Assembly: GCF_965139335.1 (NCBI RefSeq)
Contig: NZ_CBCSEL010000001.1
Direction: 5' to 3' (one strand)
Length of the DNA: 64,000 nt
Source: Catellicoccus marimammalium
Lineage (GTDB): Bacteria; Bacillota; Bacilli; Lactobacillales; Catellicoccaceae
This document shows positions 1 to 9,637 of the stretch, one piece after another (within the stretch, counting starts at the first letter, position 1; every line of letters starts with the position of its first letter). The position numbers and the translations under genes are program-made. The notes beneath the pieces are model-generated. The model made no database searches and was not told the DNA's origin. It was given only the letters and a program-made list of their open reading frames with translations.

Positions 1-327
1 TTCCTCCTTTGAATTCCATTTTACTAAAAGAATACCAAAGAATAGTAAGAGACTAAATCCAATCTTAGGAATTGTCACACTCTCATGTAAAATAAAAATA
101 CCAAATAATAGTGTACCGATGGCACCAATTCCTGTATACGTTGTATAAGCAATTCCTACTGGTAAATTTTCCATCCCTTTAGCAAAAATATAAAAACTAA
201 TTAGTAATAAAATAATAGTAATTATACTCCAAAAAGGTTGAGTAAATCCAACCGATAATTTCATTGTTAGTGCCCAAAAAATTTCTAATAAGCCGCCAAC
301 AATAATATAAATCCAATCTTTTTGCAT
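1..327 (-). CDS. SMR family small exporter, partial (Gdx/SugE-like)
   Basis: The frame is open from ATG at 327 to the window edge (109 codons, no stop yet). An AAGGAG site lies just upstream of the start. The protein has four hydrophobic segments and the essential membrane Glu at residue 15 in GLLEIFWAL, with a TGIGAIG motif in helix 3. The WA...K...GF pattern and TGIGA are closer to guanidinium exporters (Gdx/SugE) than to EmrE. At the very edge the strand reads AAAGGAGGAA, a strong ribosome binding site. I infer that a second, overlapping SMR subunit gene follows, as in paired SMR operons. Substrate is not provable from sequence. Confidence 0.85.
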   Translation of the reverse strand, partial: MQKDWIYIIVGGLLEIFWALTMKLSVGFTQPFWSIITIILLLISFYIFAKGMENLPVGIAYTTYTGIGAIGTLLFGIFILHESVTIPKIGFSLLLFFGILLVKWNSKEE

Positions 328-343
328 ACTTCTCCTTAAGAAA

Positions 344-372
344 AAGAAGCACTCATGAAAGAGATGCTTCTT
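344..372 (-). terminator. Terminator downstream of thiI
   Basis: An 8-bp stem (344-351 with 365-372) is followed on the minus strand by a T-rich tract. It separates thiI from the SMR gene. T-rich sequence also follows on the plus strand. Confidence 0.7.
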
Positions 373-378
373 TATTAT

Positions 379-1641
379 TTATAATAAATCTGAAAAATCT
401 TCTTCTTCAAAAGTTTCTGCGACTAATTCTCCATCAATATTCCAAACTTTTTCTGCTTGGTGCTCATCATATTGAGCATCAATTTTTGTCACTTTAATTC
501 CTTCTAAGGAGCGTTGAATCAATCCTTCAACATCCAATCTTGCTTCGTATTCACGAGCTTTTTCCACTTTTGGACGTGTTTTTGGTGCTGGTGGTGTAAA
601 AATAGTACAGCAATCTTCAAAAGGTTGAATGGATAGATCGTAAGTATCAATTTGCTGAGCAATATCAATAATTTCCAATTTATCCATAGTAATCACCGGA
701 CGTAAGATTGGTGTATTTGTTACATCATTGATTGCCACCATACTATGCATGGTTTGTGAAGCTACTTGTCCTAAAGACTCTCCATTAATCATCGCTAATC
801 CATGGCGACGTTCCACAATAGCATCACATAAACGAACCATCATACGACGAGTAACTGTCATTAAGTATCCTTCAGGAACTACTTTTTTAATTTCCTCTTG
901 AATTTCTGTAAAAGGAACTTCTAAAAAGCTAATGCTACCCACATAAGGTGCTAGTTTTGCAGTTAATTGTTTCGTCTTCACTAATGCTTGTGGGCTTGTA
1001 TAAGGTGGAGAAGCAAAATGTACTGCTTCAATTTTCACTCCACGCTTCATGGCCAAATAACCAGCCACTGGAGAATCAATTCCACCAGAAAGCATTAACA
1101 TTCCTTTTCCGCTAGAACCAACTGGCAATCCACCCATTCCTTTAATCACTTGAGACATTAAATAGATTCCATCCATACGAACTTCAATACGCAATGTTAC
1201 ATCTGGATTTTTCATGTCTACTTTTGCATAAGGAAGATGTTCAAATAAATATCCTCCCACTTCTTGATTAATTTGGTGTGTATCCCAAATAAATTCATGG
1301 TAAGCACGTTTTGTAACGACTTTAAAAGTTTCTCCTGCAACATAATGATCTTTCATCATTGCTAGTGCAGTTTCTTTTAATTTTTCTTCATCTAATTCAA
1401 TTTTCACTACTGGAGAGAAAGTTTGAATTCCAAAGATTTTTTGTAAAGGTTGCATTACTTGGTTTGCATCTGCACCATTTAATACTAAGTGCATACGGTC
1501 ACGTAACGCTTGGATTTTTACTTCTGGGAAAGGACGTAATGCTTGACGTACGTTTTGTGCTAATTGTTGGATAAACGTTTTACGATTTTTCCCTTTCGTT
1601 GAAAGTTCGCCATAGCGAACCATAATTTCTGTATATTCCAT
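379..1641 (-). CDS. thiI: tRNA 4-thiouridine synthase ThiI
   Basis: The 420-aa protein has an N-terminal ferredoxin-like/THUMP region (about 1-165) and a PP-loop adenylation domain with SGGIDSP near residue 187. The CCTIF..PAPKTRP segment typical of ThiI is near the end. It activates U8 of tRNA with ATP and transfers sulfur to make s4U. The C-terminal rhodanese domain of enterobacterial ThiI is absent, as is usual in Firmicutes, where a dedicated cysteine desulfurase gives sulfur directly. That desulfurase gene lies 18 bp upstream on the same strand, so the two are an operon. Start ATG at 1641 has an AAGGAAA site. Confidence 0.95.
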   Translation of the reverse strand: MEYTEIMVRYGELSTKGKNRKTFIQQLAQNVRQALRPFPEVKIQALRDRMHLVLNGADANQVMQPLQKIFGIQTFSPVVKIELDEEKLKETALAMMKDHYVAGETFKVVTKRAYHEFIWDTHQINQEVGGYLFEHLPYAKVDMKNPDVTLRIEVRMDGIYLMSQVIKGMGGLPVGSSGKGMLMLSGGIDSPVAGYLAMKRGVKIEAVHFASPPYTSPQALVKTKQLTAKLAPYVGSISFLEVPFTEIQEEIKKVVPEGYLMTVTRRMMVRLCDAIVERRHGLAMINGESLGQVASQTMHSMVAINDVTNTPILRPVITMDKLEIIDIAQQIDTYDLSIQPFEDCCTIFTPPAPKTRPKVEKAREYEARLDVEGLIQRSLEGIKVTKIDAQYDEHQAEKVWNIDGELVAETFEEEDFSDLL

Positions 1642-1659
1642 CCTATTTTCCTTTCTTTT

Positions 1660-2823
1660 TTAAGAATGATCTTTTAATCGATGATGATATAAAGCAAAAG
1701 CTTGAATCATTTTATGTACTTCAGACAATGTATTTTCTGCGCAGAAACTTACACGAACGGCAGTGTCAGCTATGTCTTCTGGTACCTTCATTGCTTGTAG
1801 TGTATTCATTTTCAAATCTTTTTTACTAGAGCAAGCACTTGTCGTAGAAATAAAGATATGTTGCTGTTCTAAGGCATGAACTAATACTTCTCCACGAATT
1901 CCTTCTAATCCAAAACAAAGGATATGTGGAGCCGTAATCGTTTCATCAGCAGGTGTAAAGAAATGAACATCTTGATATTCACTCAATGCTTGTCGTAATG
2001 TTTGTTGTAATTCACGCTCATGTTGGCGCTTTTCTTGATTATTTGTAAATAATAGACGTAGTGCTTTTGCCATTCCTACAATTGCAGGTAGATTTTCTGT
2101 TCCGCTACGTTGATTTTGTTCTTGACCACCACCGGTTAATAAAGGAGCTAATCGGCGTCCTTCTTTCCAATAAATAAAGCCAATCCCGCGTGGTCCATGG
2201 AATTTATGGGCAGAAAAAGTTGCAAAGTCCACTCTTGGAACCAAATAATCTTTTGTTGGAATTTGTCCAATCGCTTGTACAGCATCTACATGAAAATGAA
2301 TTTGTGGATAAGATTCTAAAATTTCTGCCACTTGAGCAATAGGTTGAATTGTACCAATTTCATTATTCACTGCCATGACAGATACTAAAATAGTATCTTC
2401 TCGCAATAAAGATTGAAAGGCTTCAATATCGATAATTCCTTCCTTAGTTACAGGAATTTCATCAATTTCAAAACCTAATTCTCTTAATTGAGCTGCAGTT
2501 TCTTTAATAGCTGGATGTTCGATTGCAGAGATTAGCATATGTTTTCCATAACGGCGCTTTTCAATCGCTGTTCCTTTTAAAACCCAGTTATCTCCTTCTG
2601 TTCCACCACTAGTGAAGAAAATCTCATTCGGTTGACAACCCATAGTTTCTGCAATTTGCAATCTTGCTTTTCGCAATAACAAAGAAGCTTGACTACCCAA
2701 TTGGTGAAGACTACTTGGATTTCCCATAATTTGTTCACTTGTTTTTATATAAGCTTGCGCTACCTCAGGATGAATTTTAGTAGTCGCACTATTATCAAAA
2801 TAAATTCGTTCTTCTAGACGCAT
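1660..2823 (-). CDS. nifZ: Cysteine desulfurase (NifS/IscS-like, ThiI partner)
   Basis: This 387-aa class V aminotransferase-fold PLP enzyme starts MRLEERIYFDNSATT. The PLP lysine lies in SAHKFHGPRG (about residue 205) and the catalytic Cys in TSACSS (about residue 330). It removes sulfur from cysteine as an enzyme-bound persulfide. Its position immediately before thiI matches the Bacillus nifZ-thiI pair, so tRNA thiolation is the likely job rather than general Fe-S assembly (inference). A TATAAT box on the minus strand (2859-2864) could drive the operon. Confidence 0.93.
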   Translation of the reverse strand: MRLEERIYFDNSATTKIHPEVAQAYIKTSEQIMGNPSSLHQLGSQASLLLRKARLQIAETMGCQPNEIFFTSGGTEGDNWVLKGTAIEKRRYGKHMLISAIEHPAIKETAAQLRELGFEIDEIPVTKEGIIDIEAFQSLLREDTILVSVMAVNNEIGTIQPIAQVAEILESYPQIHFHVDAVQAIGQIPTKDYLVPRVDFATFSAHKFHGPRGIGFIYWKEGRRLAPLLTGGGQEQNQRSGTENLPAIVGMAKALRLLFTNNQEKRQHERELQQTLRQALSEYQDVHFFTPADETITAPHILCFGLEGIRGEVLVHALEQQHIFISTTSACSSKKDLKMNTLQAMKVPEDIADTAVRVSFCAENTLSEVHKMIQAFALYHHRLKDHS

Positions 2824-2885
2824 GATGTCACGTGCCTTTCTTATATAGATTCTTTCCTATTATAACAAGGAAAAGTAAGAAAAGT

Positions 2886-2910
2886 AAGGGTAGTTTCTAT
2901 TCCTACCCTT
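2886..2910 (-). terminator. Terminator at end of the 397-aa gene
   Basis: An AAGGGTAG...CTACCCTT hairpin overlaps the stop codon of the gene at 2903. Only a weak T-tract follows on the minus strand. Confidence 0.5.
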
Positions 2911-4096
2911 TTTGTTGATTGATTTTTATAAAATTTTTCTCCAACAAATGATAAAGCTCTTTATTTAACTTCGCAAGTGTTCGATGATGATACAATGTAA
3001 ATCTTTGTTTTTGCATCGTATAAAAATAAGGGAAAGCAATGCCATGTGCTGGAACGGATAAATATTGTAATCCAATTTGCTTACACCAACGATCTTTGAT
3101 TGGTAACCGATAAGGGGAAGAAGAAATATTTTCTAACTCTTCTTCATTTTCTTCTTTTTCTTCCCAGTAAAAAAGAAAAGGTACATTTAATTTATTCATT
3201 GTTTGGTTTAATCTTTGGATTTTCTGCTCTGCTTTTCCTTGCCATAACCCTTGATTTTGTTTTCCTTCACCATAGAAAGAAATCATGGCGTAAAGAGGAC
3301 GTAACAAAACACTTATTCCATAAGAAACTCGTTTTTCTTCAATCCATTCTTTTACTGTTTGTAAAAGAGAATGAATATTTTTATTTAACATAACTAAAAA
3401 CAAATCTTGATTTAAAAGAATAGATGCTTTCTCTCCTCTTTTTTTCAAAAAATCTTCTTGTTGTAGTAACTCTTCTTGCTCTTTCTCTTCGCCAAAAAGA
3501 TATTTCCAAAGCCAGACAACACTTTTCTTTGTAGAAAAATCTTTCATTTCTGGAAAATAAGGACATCCATGGGTAAATTGACTATTTAAAGAATAAAAAT
3601 AAGTATATAACCCCTCTCCCACTTCACCGCACAAAGCAGAAGAAACATCATGTAAATTCTCAATTGCTTGTCCTTGATAGATAGATCGATACCAACGACG
3701 AGTACGATAATCTTTGTCTAAGGTTTCCTTTTTCATATAATGCAGAGCAATTTCTGTAAATTGATCTCTCATTTGATCAGCTAAAGGCATGACAGAAAAA
3801 GAAATTTTTTTCAAAGGATAAGCAAAAATTTTACGATCATTACATTTCTCTAATTGTAATAATTGACGTCTCTTTACCGAATAATCTAACAATTTCTCTC
3901 TATCCTTAGCCTCTGATCCTGGTTGATAAATAAAAGCTAGTGAAATCAACTGTTCAAAAATCGTACGAGCTAAAAGACAACGCTCTAGCCCTTTTTCTTT
4001 TGGTAATTCCCAAAGTAATTCAGTTAATTCTTTTGCTTGTCGATAAAAAATATGGGTTCTTGCTTGTGTTTTGTTTTCTATTTGATACTTTTTCAT
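2903..4096 (-). CDS. Hypothetical protein, DUF5677/HEPN-like resemblance
   Basis: This 397-aa protein is not recognised with certainty. The start is ATG 4096, preceded by AAAAGGAGA; a longer frame upstream adds ten unlikely residues. It is soluble, rich in Lys, Glu and Leu, and has no signal peptide. Two segments recall DUF5677-type all-helical proteins: an early CLLARTIFEQLISLAFIY helix and a YFYSLNSQFTHG stretch near residue 205. These could be the R...E and S..H elements of a HEPN-like fold, but that is only an impression. It is transcribed alone, divergently from ynzC. Function unknown. Confidence 0.75.
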   Translation of the reverse strand: MKKYQIENKTQARTHIFYRQAKELTELLWELPKEKGLERCLLARTIFEQLISLAFIYQPGSEAKDREKLLDYSVKRRQLLQLEKCNDRKIFAYPLKKISFSVMPLADQMRDQFTEIALHYMKKETLDKDYRTRRWYRSIYQGQAIENLHDVSSALCGEVGEGLYTYFYSLNSQFTHGCPYFPEMKDFSTKKSVVWLWKYLFGEEKEQEELLQQEDFLKKRGEKASILLNQDLFLVMLNKNIHSLLQTVKEWIEEKRVSYGISVLLRPLYAMISFYGEGKQNQGLWQGKAEQKIQRLNQTMNKLNVPFLFYWEEKEENEEELENISSSPYRLPIKDRWCKQIGLQYLSVPAHGIAFPYFYTMQKQRFTLYHHRTLAKLNKELYHLLEKNFIKINQQKG

Positions 4097-4150
4097 TTTA
4101 TGTCTCCTTTTCAATAAGAATAGCATGTTCTTTTTTCTTTAGCACAATTC

Positions 4151-4179
4151 TTGCAATTTAATAACAAAGGAACTAAACT
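4151..4179 (+). promoter_or_regulatory. Candidate sigma-A promoter for ynzC
   Basis: TTGCAA (4151-4156), a 17-bp spacer and TAAACT (4174-4179) lie just upstream of the AAGGAGG site of the gene at 4210. Confidence 0.5.
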
Positions 4180-4209
4180 AAAAACAAAAGAAATCAAGGA
4201 GGAAATTTT

Positions 4210-4467
4210 ATGTTAAGTCAAGATAAATTAGATCGTATTAACGAATTAAGTCGTAAGAAAAAAGAAGGAACATTAACAGAAGAAGAAGCTCAAGAACGTA
4301 AAGGACTACACGAAGAATACTTAGCTGCTTTTCGTGGAGGAATGAGAAATACCATTGAAGGGATGAAAATTGTTGATCCTGATGGTAACGATGTAACTCC
4401 TGATAAATTGAAAAAAATCCAAGCAGAAAAAGGTATTCACCAACGTTCTGAAGAAGATAACCAATAA
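4210..4467 (+). CDS. YnzC/DUF896 family small protein
   Basis: The 85-aa protein begins MLSQDKLDRINELSRKKKEG and has the family's conserved helical N-terminus with LTEEEAQER, followed by LHEEYLAAFRGGMRNT and the D-P-x-G-x-D-V-T-P segment. It belongs to the UPF0291/DUF896 family, a small cytoplasmic two-helix protein with no settled function; B. subtilis YnzC sits next to the SOS gene yneA. An ideal AAGGAGG lies 7 nt before ATG. The family call is firm, the role unknown. Confidence 0.9.
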   Translation: MLSQDKLDRINELSRKKKEGTLTEEEAQERKGLHEEYLAAFRGGMRNTIEGMKIVDPDGNDVTPDKLKKIQAEKGIHQRSEEDNQ

Positions 4468-4477
4468 TGTTATATTA

Positions 4478-4510
4478 AAAGAAAAGTCCACACTATTAGG
4501 GCTTTTCTTT
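4478..4510 (+). terminator. Terminator after ynzC
   Basis: Stem AAAGAAAAG/CTTTTCTTT with a T-run follows the stop codon at 4467. Confidence 0.65.
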
Positions 4511-4569
4511 TTTTATTCTTTTCATTAATGGTATAATTTTAATAGAGAATGAGAAAGGGTTGATAGAAA

Positions 4570-5265
4570 ATGAACGAATCAAATCAAGAACCAAAAACAC
4601 GTGAAGAGCAACATGAAGAAAAAGAAAAACAAAAGAAAAAGAAAATCATTATTGGTGTTATCGTTGCGATTGTTGTAATTATTGCCGGCTTGCTTCTTTA
4701 CTTTGGATTGCATGCATCGGGCTCAAATTCTACCAATTCTTCTTCTACAGATACAATAAGTAGTGCGGAATCTTCTAGTAATGAAAGTACTTCTTCTACT
4801 ATTGTAGAGGAAGAAACAGAGTCTTCTAGTGAATCCATAGAGCAAAAAGAAATACCTGCTTCTTCAGCAAAGGAAGAAATCGATATTCAAATTGAAGGAC
4901 AACCTCAAAAAGAACAACAAAAAGAACAACCTAATAAAAAAATTGACTTAACAAAAGATGTAGATACAAAAGGATTAGAAAAAATTCCTGATTCTGATAA
5001 GGGATCAACAGCTTCCAATAATGTCCTAACCTTAAAAGGTCAAGAATTAGAAAATCAACATAATCGTATTCAAGTAAAAAATCAAGAGTTGGAAGTTACT
5101 CGATTAAATCAAGGAACAGAAATTATTCCTTTAAATCAAGTAGATTGCAATGTTGAGAAGGAAAGCAATAATCAATATAAAATTAATTTACAATGGAACA
5201 ATGGAAGCTATCAGTTTGTAACGAATGATGCAGGAAAAGATTTCATTGAACAAGCTCTTAAATAA
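4570..5265 (+). CDS. Membrane-anchored protein with Ser/Thr-rich linker
   Basis: The 231-aa protein has a charged cytoplasmic N-terminus (1-27, Lys/Glu-rich), one transmembrane helix (about 27-48, IIIGVIVAIVVIIAGLLLYF), then a long Ser/Thr/Glu-rich low-complexity linker (about 50-130) and a small extracellular C-terminal domain (about 150-231) with mixed polar residues. The domain is not recognised. Topology is N-in/C-out. A TATAAT at 4532-4537 is a candidate -10 box. The gene is monocistronic and ends in a strong shared terminator. A surface or cell-envelope role is inferred only from topology. Confidence 0.85.
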   Translation: MNESNQEPKTREEQHEEKEKQKKKKIIIGVIVAIVVIIAGLLLYFGLHASGSNSTNSSSTDTISSAESSSNESTSSTIVEEETESSSESIEQKEIPASSAKEEIDIQIEGQPQKEQQKEQPNKKIDLTKDVDTKGLEKIPDSDKGSTASNNVLTLKGQELENQHNRIQVKNQELEVTRLNQGTEIIPLNQVDCNVEKESNNQYKINLQWNNGSYQFVTNDAGKDFIEQALK

Positions 5266-5266
5266 G

Positions 5267-5296
5267 AAAAAAGCTCAGAATAATTCTGAGCTTTTT
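5267..5296. terminator. Bidirectional terminator
   Basis: A near-perfect AAAAAGCTCAGAAT hairpin with A and T tracts on both sides serves the gene ending at 5265 (+) and sbcC (-). Confidence 0.9.
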
Positions 5297-5299
5297 ATT

Positions 5300-8200
5300 T
5301 TATTTCCTCTGTTCAATTCGGCTTCCTTTTCTTTTTTTTATATCTAGTAAAGAATAATTCATTACTTGTAATTGATTAGGAATAGCTTCTTTCAATAAAT
5401 CAATGTGTGAAATAATACCAATAATTCTTTCATTACCTTCTACTGCTAAATCATTTAATAGTGATAATACTTCATTTAGAGAATCTTCATCTAAAGAACC
5501 AAATCCTTCATCGATAAATAAAGAAGAGATATGGATTTTACTATGGCGATTCGTAATTAAATCACTTAATCCTAATGCCAGAGATAGAGTAAATTTAAAC
5601 TTTTCACCTCCAGAAAGAGTATTAGGACTACGTAATTTTCCATTTTCATAGTCTAAAATCCAAAGAGATAATTCTTTATCCACTTTTAGCTCATAACGTT
5701 GATGTGTTAATTTTTGTAAACGTAAATTTGCAAAGTAAATAACCTGTTCAAAATATAAGTATAAAACATAGTCTTCAAAACTTTGTTGACCATTTTTACT
5801 AATCGTTAATAAAGAATAAATAGGTTCTAGCCATTGATAAATTTCGTCGTTTTCTTTTGTTTGCTCTTTTAATTGCCATATTTCTTGGAATTTGTTTTCA
5901 CTCCACAATAAACGATGCATTCTTTCTCCAATAATCTTAGATAATTCTTGTTGTTGGAGCTGTAATTTTTCTTTTTCTTCTCTATCTTCTATTAACGAAT
6001 GATGAGGTAAAGGTAAAGTTGTCTTCTCTAAAGCTTCTCGTTCTTCTTCTAATTGCTTTTTCTTTTGTTCATATTTTGTACACTCAATAATATAAGTAGA
6101 TTCCAATTGTTTTTCTCTTGTTAGTTGCTCAATAATCTCTTTGGAAAAATGATGAATTCCTTCTTTGATCTGATATTTTTTCCAAAGGATTTCCCATTGC
6201 TCATCAATTTTTTCTTTTTTTTGTTTTAGTTCTTCTACTTGTATTGATAAGCTTTGGAATTGTCCTTCCATCAAAGTAATTTTTTGCCGTTTTTCTTCTA
6301 ACTCAGATTCTTGCGTTTGTTTTCTTTGTTGTAATACTTCTTGTTGCTGAATAATTTTGGCAATTTCGTCTTTTTGTTCCTGTAAATGAATTTCTGTGAT
6401 TTCTTTGTTTAATGCTTCTTGACTTAATTCTAAATGAATAGATTGAATTAATTCTTGTTTGGCATGGATGGAGCCTTCTATTTCTTGTATTTTTGAAAAA
6501 AGTATATCTTTTTGTATTTGGTAGTTTTTTGCCAATTCTTTTTGTTCTAGGTAGATACCCTTTTCTTCTTCTAATCTTTGTTCTTCTTGACTCAACTCTT
6601 TTTCTTGCATTAGTAATCTTTGTTTCTTTTCTTCTAAAAAAACATTAAATCGTTGAACAGGAGATTGTTTCTCCAATTGACAAGATATCACTTCTTGTTC
6701 TTGCACTAATTGTTGGAATTTTTCTTTTGCTTGCCACCATTGTTGTTGATCCTTTTCTGCTTGTTGACGATAAATTTGTAATTCTTCTTCGGTTACTCCT
6801 TCATTTTCATCTGCCTTGGCTTTTTTTGGATGCTCACAAGATCCACAAACAGGACATGGCTTTCCGTCTTTTAAATGTGCAGCTAAGATTACTGAATAAT
6901 GTCTCAAATATTGTTCATTTTTCGTTTGCCAAAGAAGTGTACTTTCTTTCTGTTTCTCTTCTAATTTTTCTATTTCTAATAATTTTTCATTTTTCTTTTC
7001 TGCTAACAAACAATAGGACTCATAATTTTCTTTTAGTATTCTGTATTCTTTTTGTTCTTCTTGCCATTGCTGTTGTTGCTCTAAGTAAGCTTGCTTTTCT
7101 TTTTGGTATTCTTCTTCCCAAATAGAAAAATCAAGTAAAGAAGATATAAGATGATCTAAACGTTCCCATTCTTCTTTTTTACTTTTTAATTTTTCCTCTA
7201 AAAGAGCTTCTTCCTTTTCATATGCTACTTTTTTTTCTATGAATCGCAATTGTTCTTTTAATTTTTGATATTGTTGTTCTAAACTTTGTTGCTCTTTTTT
7301 TAAGGTAGCTTCTTTTTCTTTAAATGCTTCTTGGTCATAATTTTCTTGTAATTGACATAGAACTTCTTCTAGTAAAAGAAGTTGCTCTTGCTTTTCTTTC
7401 CAATCTTCTTCTTTCTTCAAAAAAGAGCTTTCTAATTCTTCTTTTTGACGATAAATTTCTACCAAAGGATAATCTTCTTCAATTCTTTTTAATACTATTT
7501 TTTTATTTTCATACTCTAACTTAGTATCTTGTAGTTGTTGCCATTCATTTACCCATTGCTCTTTTTTCTCTTGTAACTCTAAATATTTTTTCCACTCTTC
7601 TATTTCTTCTTCAATTCTTTTTTGCTGTGCTTGTTTCTTTTCTTTTTCTTCTGTTAGTCTTTGAATCTCTTCACTCTGTTTTTGATGTTGTTCTTCAATA
7701 AAATCTCTTAATTTTGATTGTGACATATGTTGCCAATTTTTCTCTTCAGATAAGAAAAATTCTTTTTGGATTTCTTGCCAGCGATCTTGCAATTGGACTT
7801 CTTGTTTTTTTCCTTTTTGTTGTATTTTTTTAAAATCTTCTTTTACACTCTCTTTTAACTCATCCAAAGAGAAAGATTTAAATAAATCCTTCAAAAATTC
7901 TTTTCTTTCTTTTTTTGTTGCAGTCAATAAATGATTAATCGTTCCTTGTTGCAACATAGCAATTTGTGAAAATTGCTTTTGTGTTACTCCAAGTTGTTCT
8001 GTAACAAATTGGGTTACTTCTGTTGCTCCTACAGCCAAGACTTCCCAATCATCGCCTTTTTGTTGTTCCAAATAATGTTTTTTCCCTTTTGCTAATCCTT
8101 TTCCACTATATTCTCGATGAATATGATAATTTGTCATTTCAATTTGGTAATACAAATCTAAAACCATACTTTCTTTTTCTTGCATGTACTTACTAACAAG

Positions 8201-8395
8201 ATCGACCGGTTTTCTTTGATTAGAACCTTGTCCATATAAAGCACATAAAATAGCTGAAAAAATAGTTGTTTTTCCGCTTCCTGTTTTTCCATGAATTAGA
8301 AAAATATTATGTTCTTTTGTCAATTTAGCAAAGTCAACGGTTGTTTCTTCATAAAAGGAGCCAAATCCTTTTATTTTTAATTTCTGTATTCTCAT
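5300..8395 (-). CDS. sbcC: Exonuclease subunit SbcC (Rad50-like)
   Basis: The 1031-aa SMC-type ATPase starts MRIQKLKIKGFGSF, with Walker A GKTGSGKTT near residue 40. Very long Gln/Glu/Lys-rich coiled coils fill about 180-490 and 540-870, split by the zinc hook CPVCG at about residue 512. The ABC signature LSGGEKF (about 925) and Walker B LFIDEGFGSLDED (about 960) are at the C-terminus. With SbcD it forms the Mre11-Rad50-type nuclease that opens hairpins and processes DNA ends. The start overlaps the sbcD stop by 4 bp (ATGA), showing translational coupling. Confidence 0.95.
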   Translation of the reverse strand: MRIQKLKIKGFGSFYEETTVDFAKLTKEHNIFLIHGKTGSGKTTIFSAILCALYGQGSNQRKPVDLVSKYMQEKESMVLDLYYQIEMTNYHIHREYSGKGLAKGKKHYLEQQKGDDWEVLAVGATEVTQFVTEQLGVTQKQFSQIAMLQQGTINHLLTATKKERKEFLKDLFKSFSLDELKESVKEDFKKIQQKGKKQEVQLQDRWQEIQKEFFLSEEKNWQHMSQSKLRDFIEEQHQKQSEEIQRLTEEKEKKQAQQKRIEEEIEEWKKYLELQEKKEQWVNEWQQLQDTKLEYENKKIVLKRIEEDYPLVEIYRQKEELESSFLKKEEDWKEKQEQLLLLEEVLCQLQENYDQEAFKEKEATLKKEQQSLEQQYQKLKEQLRFIEKKVAYEKEEALLEEKLKSKKEEWERLDHLISSLLDFSIWEEEYQKEKQAYLEQQQQWQEEQKEYRILKENYESYCLLAEKKNEKLLEIEKLEEKQKESTLLWQTKNEQYLRHYSVILAAHLKDGKPCPVCGSCEHPKKAKADENEGVTEEELQIYRQQAEKDQQQWWQAKEKFQQLVQEQEVISCQLEKQSPVQRFNVFLEEKKQRLLMQEKELSQEEQRLEEEKGIYLEQKELAKNYQIQKDILFSKIQEIEGSIHAKQELIQSIHLELSQEALNKEITEIHLQEQKDEIAKIIQQQEVLQQRKQTQESELEEKRQKITLMEGQFQSLSIQVEELKQKKEKIDEQWEILWKKYQIKEGIHHFSKEIIEQLTREKQLESTYIIECTKYEQKKKQLEEEREALEKTTLPLPHHSLIEDREEKEKLQLQQQELSKIIGERMHRLLWSENKFQEIWQLKEQTKENDEIYQWLEPIYSLLTISKNGQQSFEDYVLYLYFEQVIYFANLRLQKLTHQRYELKVDKELSLWILDYENGKLRSPNTLSGGEKFKFTLSLALGLSDLITNRHSKIHISSLFIDEGFGSLDEDSLNEVLSLLNDLAVEGNERIIGIISHIDLLKEAIPNQLQVMNYSLLDIKKRKGSRIEQRK

Positions 8396-9537
8396 AAAAT
8401 CTCCTCATCTAATGACTGTAATTTTTCTTCTAAATAACTTTTTTGTGTTGAATTCAATTCTTCTCCCATCTTTTCTTGATAAAAAGTAGAAAAATAAGAA
8501 AAAAGATTATTTTCCAACGATGGTAATTCTTTATTTTCTCTCTCTTTCTCTATCCATTCTTGAGAAATTTCTTGTTCGATAGTTAATAAATTAGGGAATA
8601 GAGATTGAAATCGGTCTTTAGCGTTTTCTACAATATTTTTTTCTTGAATCACTAGTTTTACATAATCATTATCAGACACATTGAGTGCTTGTTGTTGAAT
8701 TTCTTCGATTGTTCCTGTAATAGTGACTAGATTTTTTTTATATTGAATGGGAATTTCTTTATGACTAATTTGATGATTATCAATCGTTAATAAAGTAAAA
8801 GACTTTTCCATTTGTTCATCAAATGCATAAGGTAAAAGTGCTCCTGCATAACCAATTTTTTGATCAACACTCCACTGTGGTCGATGAATATGTCCTAGAG
8901 CAACATAATCAAAGTCAGAAAATAATTCTCTTGGTAATGCTTCTAAAGTTCCTACTTGTGTAATCATCTCAGATCCTGAAGCCAAATCAGAAAAGTCTTG
9001 GTTATCATATAAATCTACAAATAAATGTGTGACTAAAAGATTTATTTCGTTAGAGTTTAATGATAATTTTTGAATTTCTTTTCTTAACCAATCTATTTCT
9101 GACAATGTATCACTATATTCTTTTTTTACTTGTGTATAGTAATAGTATGGTAATAAATAAATATTCACGATATCATTACCTTTTTTTATTTGGTAATGCG
9201 CCCAAGGATATTCTAGTGTTCCAGAAATATAATATTGATGTTTAGCAAATAATGGAGAAAATAATTGTAATCCTTCTCCTTGATCATGATTTCCAGCAAT
9301 GGCATATAAAGGACAATATTCTGTAATTTGTAGAACAAAATCTTCATATAGTTTTCGAGCAGCGATGGATGGACGTTTCGTATCAAAGATATCGCCAGCC
9401 AAAAGAATTCCATCAATTTCATGATTACTTACATATTGAATGATTTGCTCTAATGCTTCTTTTTGTTCTTCTAATCTAGATTGTCCATATAAAGATTTTC
9501 CTAAATGTAAATCTGCTAAATGTAATAATTGAATCAT
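8392..9537 (-). CDS. sbcD: Exonuclease subunit SbcD (Mre11-like)
   Basis: The 381-aa calcineurin-like phosphoesterase starts at ATG 9537 (MIQLLHLADLHLGKSLYG), preceded by AAGGAAGAG. The frame stays open 25 codons further up but with no ribosome binding site. Metal-binding motifs appear in order: DLHLG, GDIFDTKRP, GNHD, then VTHLFV and GHIHRPQ. It is the nuclease subunit of SbcCD and overlaps sbcC by 4 bp. The two genes form a two-gene operon ending at the bidirectional hairpin at 5267. Confidence 0.95.
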   Translation of the reverse strand: MIQLLHLADLHLGKSLYGQSRLEEQKEALEQIIQYVSNHEIDGILLAGDIFDTKRPSIAARKLYEDFVLQITEYCPLYAIAGNHDQGEGLQLFSPLFAKHQYYISGTLEYPWAHYQIKKGNDIVNIYLLPYYYYTQVKKEYSDTLSEIDWLRKEIQKLSLNSNEINLLVTHLFVDLYDNQDFSDLASGSEMITQVGTLEALPRELFSDFDYVALGHIHRPQWSVDQKIGYAGALLPYAFDEQMEKSFTLLTIDNHQISHKEIPIQYKKNLVTITGTIEEIQQQALNVSDNDYVKLVIQEKNIVENAKDRFQSLFPNLLTIEQEISQEWIEKERENKELPSLENNLFSYFSTFYQEKMGEELNSTQKSYLEEKLQSLDEEIL

Positions 9538-9594
9538 GCTTTCTCTTCCTTCAAGTGATATTTCCTTTATTTTAACATAGTAAATTAAAACAAA

Positions 9595-9626
9595 AAAAGA
9601 GAGTAGGAACAATCCTACTCTCTTTT
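9595..9626 (-). terminator. Terminator after the 5'-nucleotidase gene
   Basis: A 14-bp perfect stem (9595-9608 with 9613-9626, loop ACAA) is followed by a T-run on the minus strand. It lies in the leader of sbcD. Confidence 0.9.
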
Positions 9627-9637
9627 CTCAAAATGAC

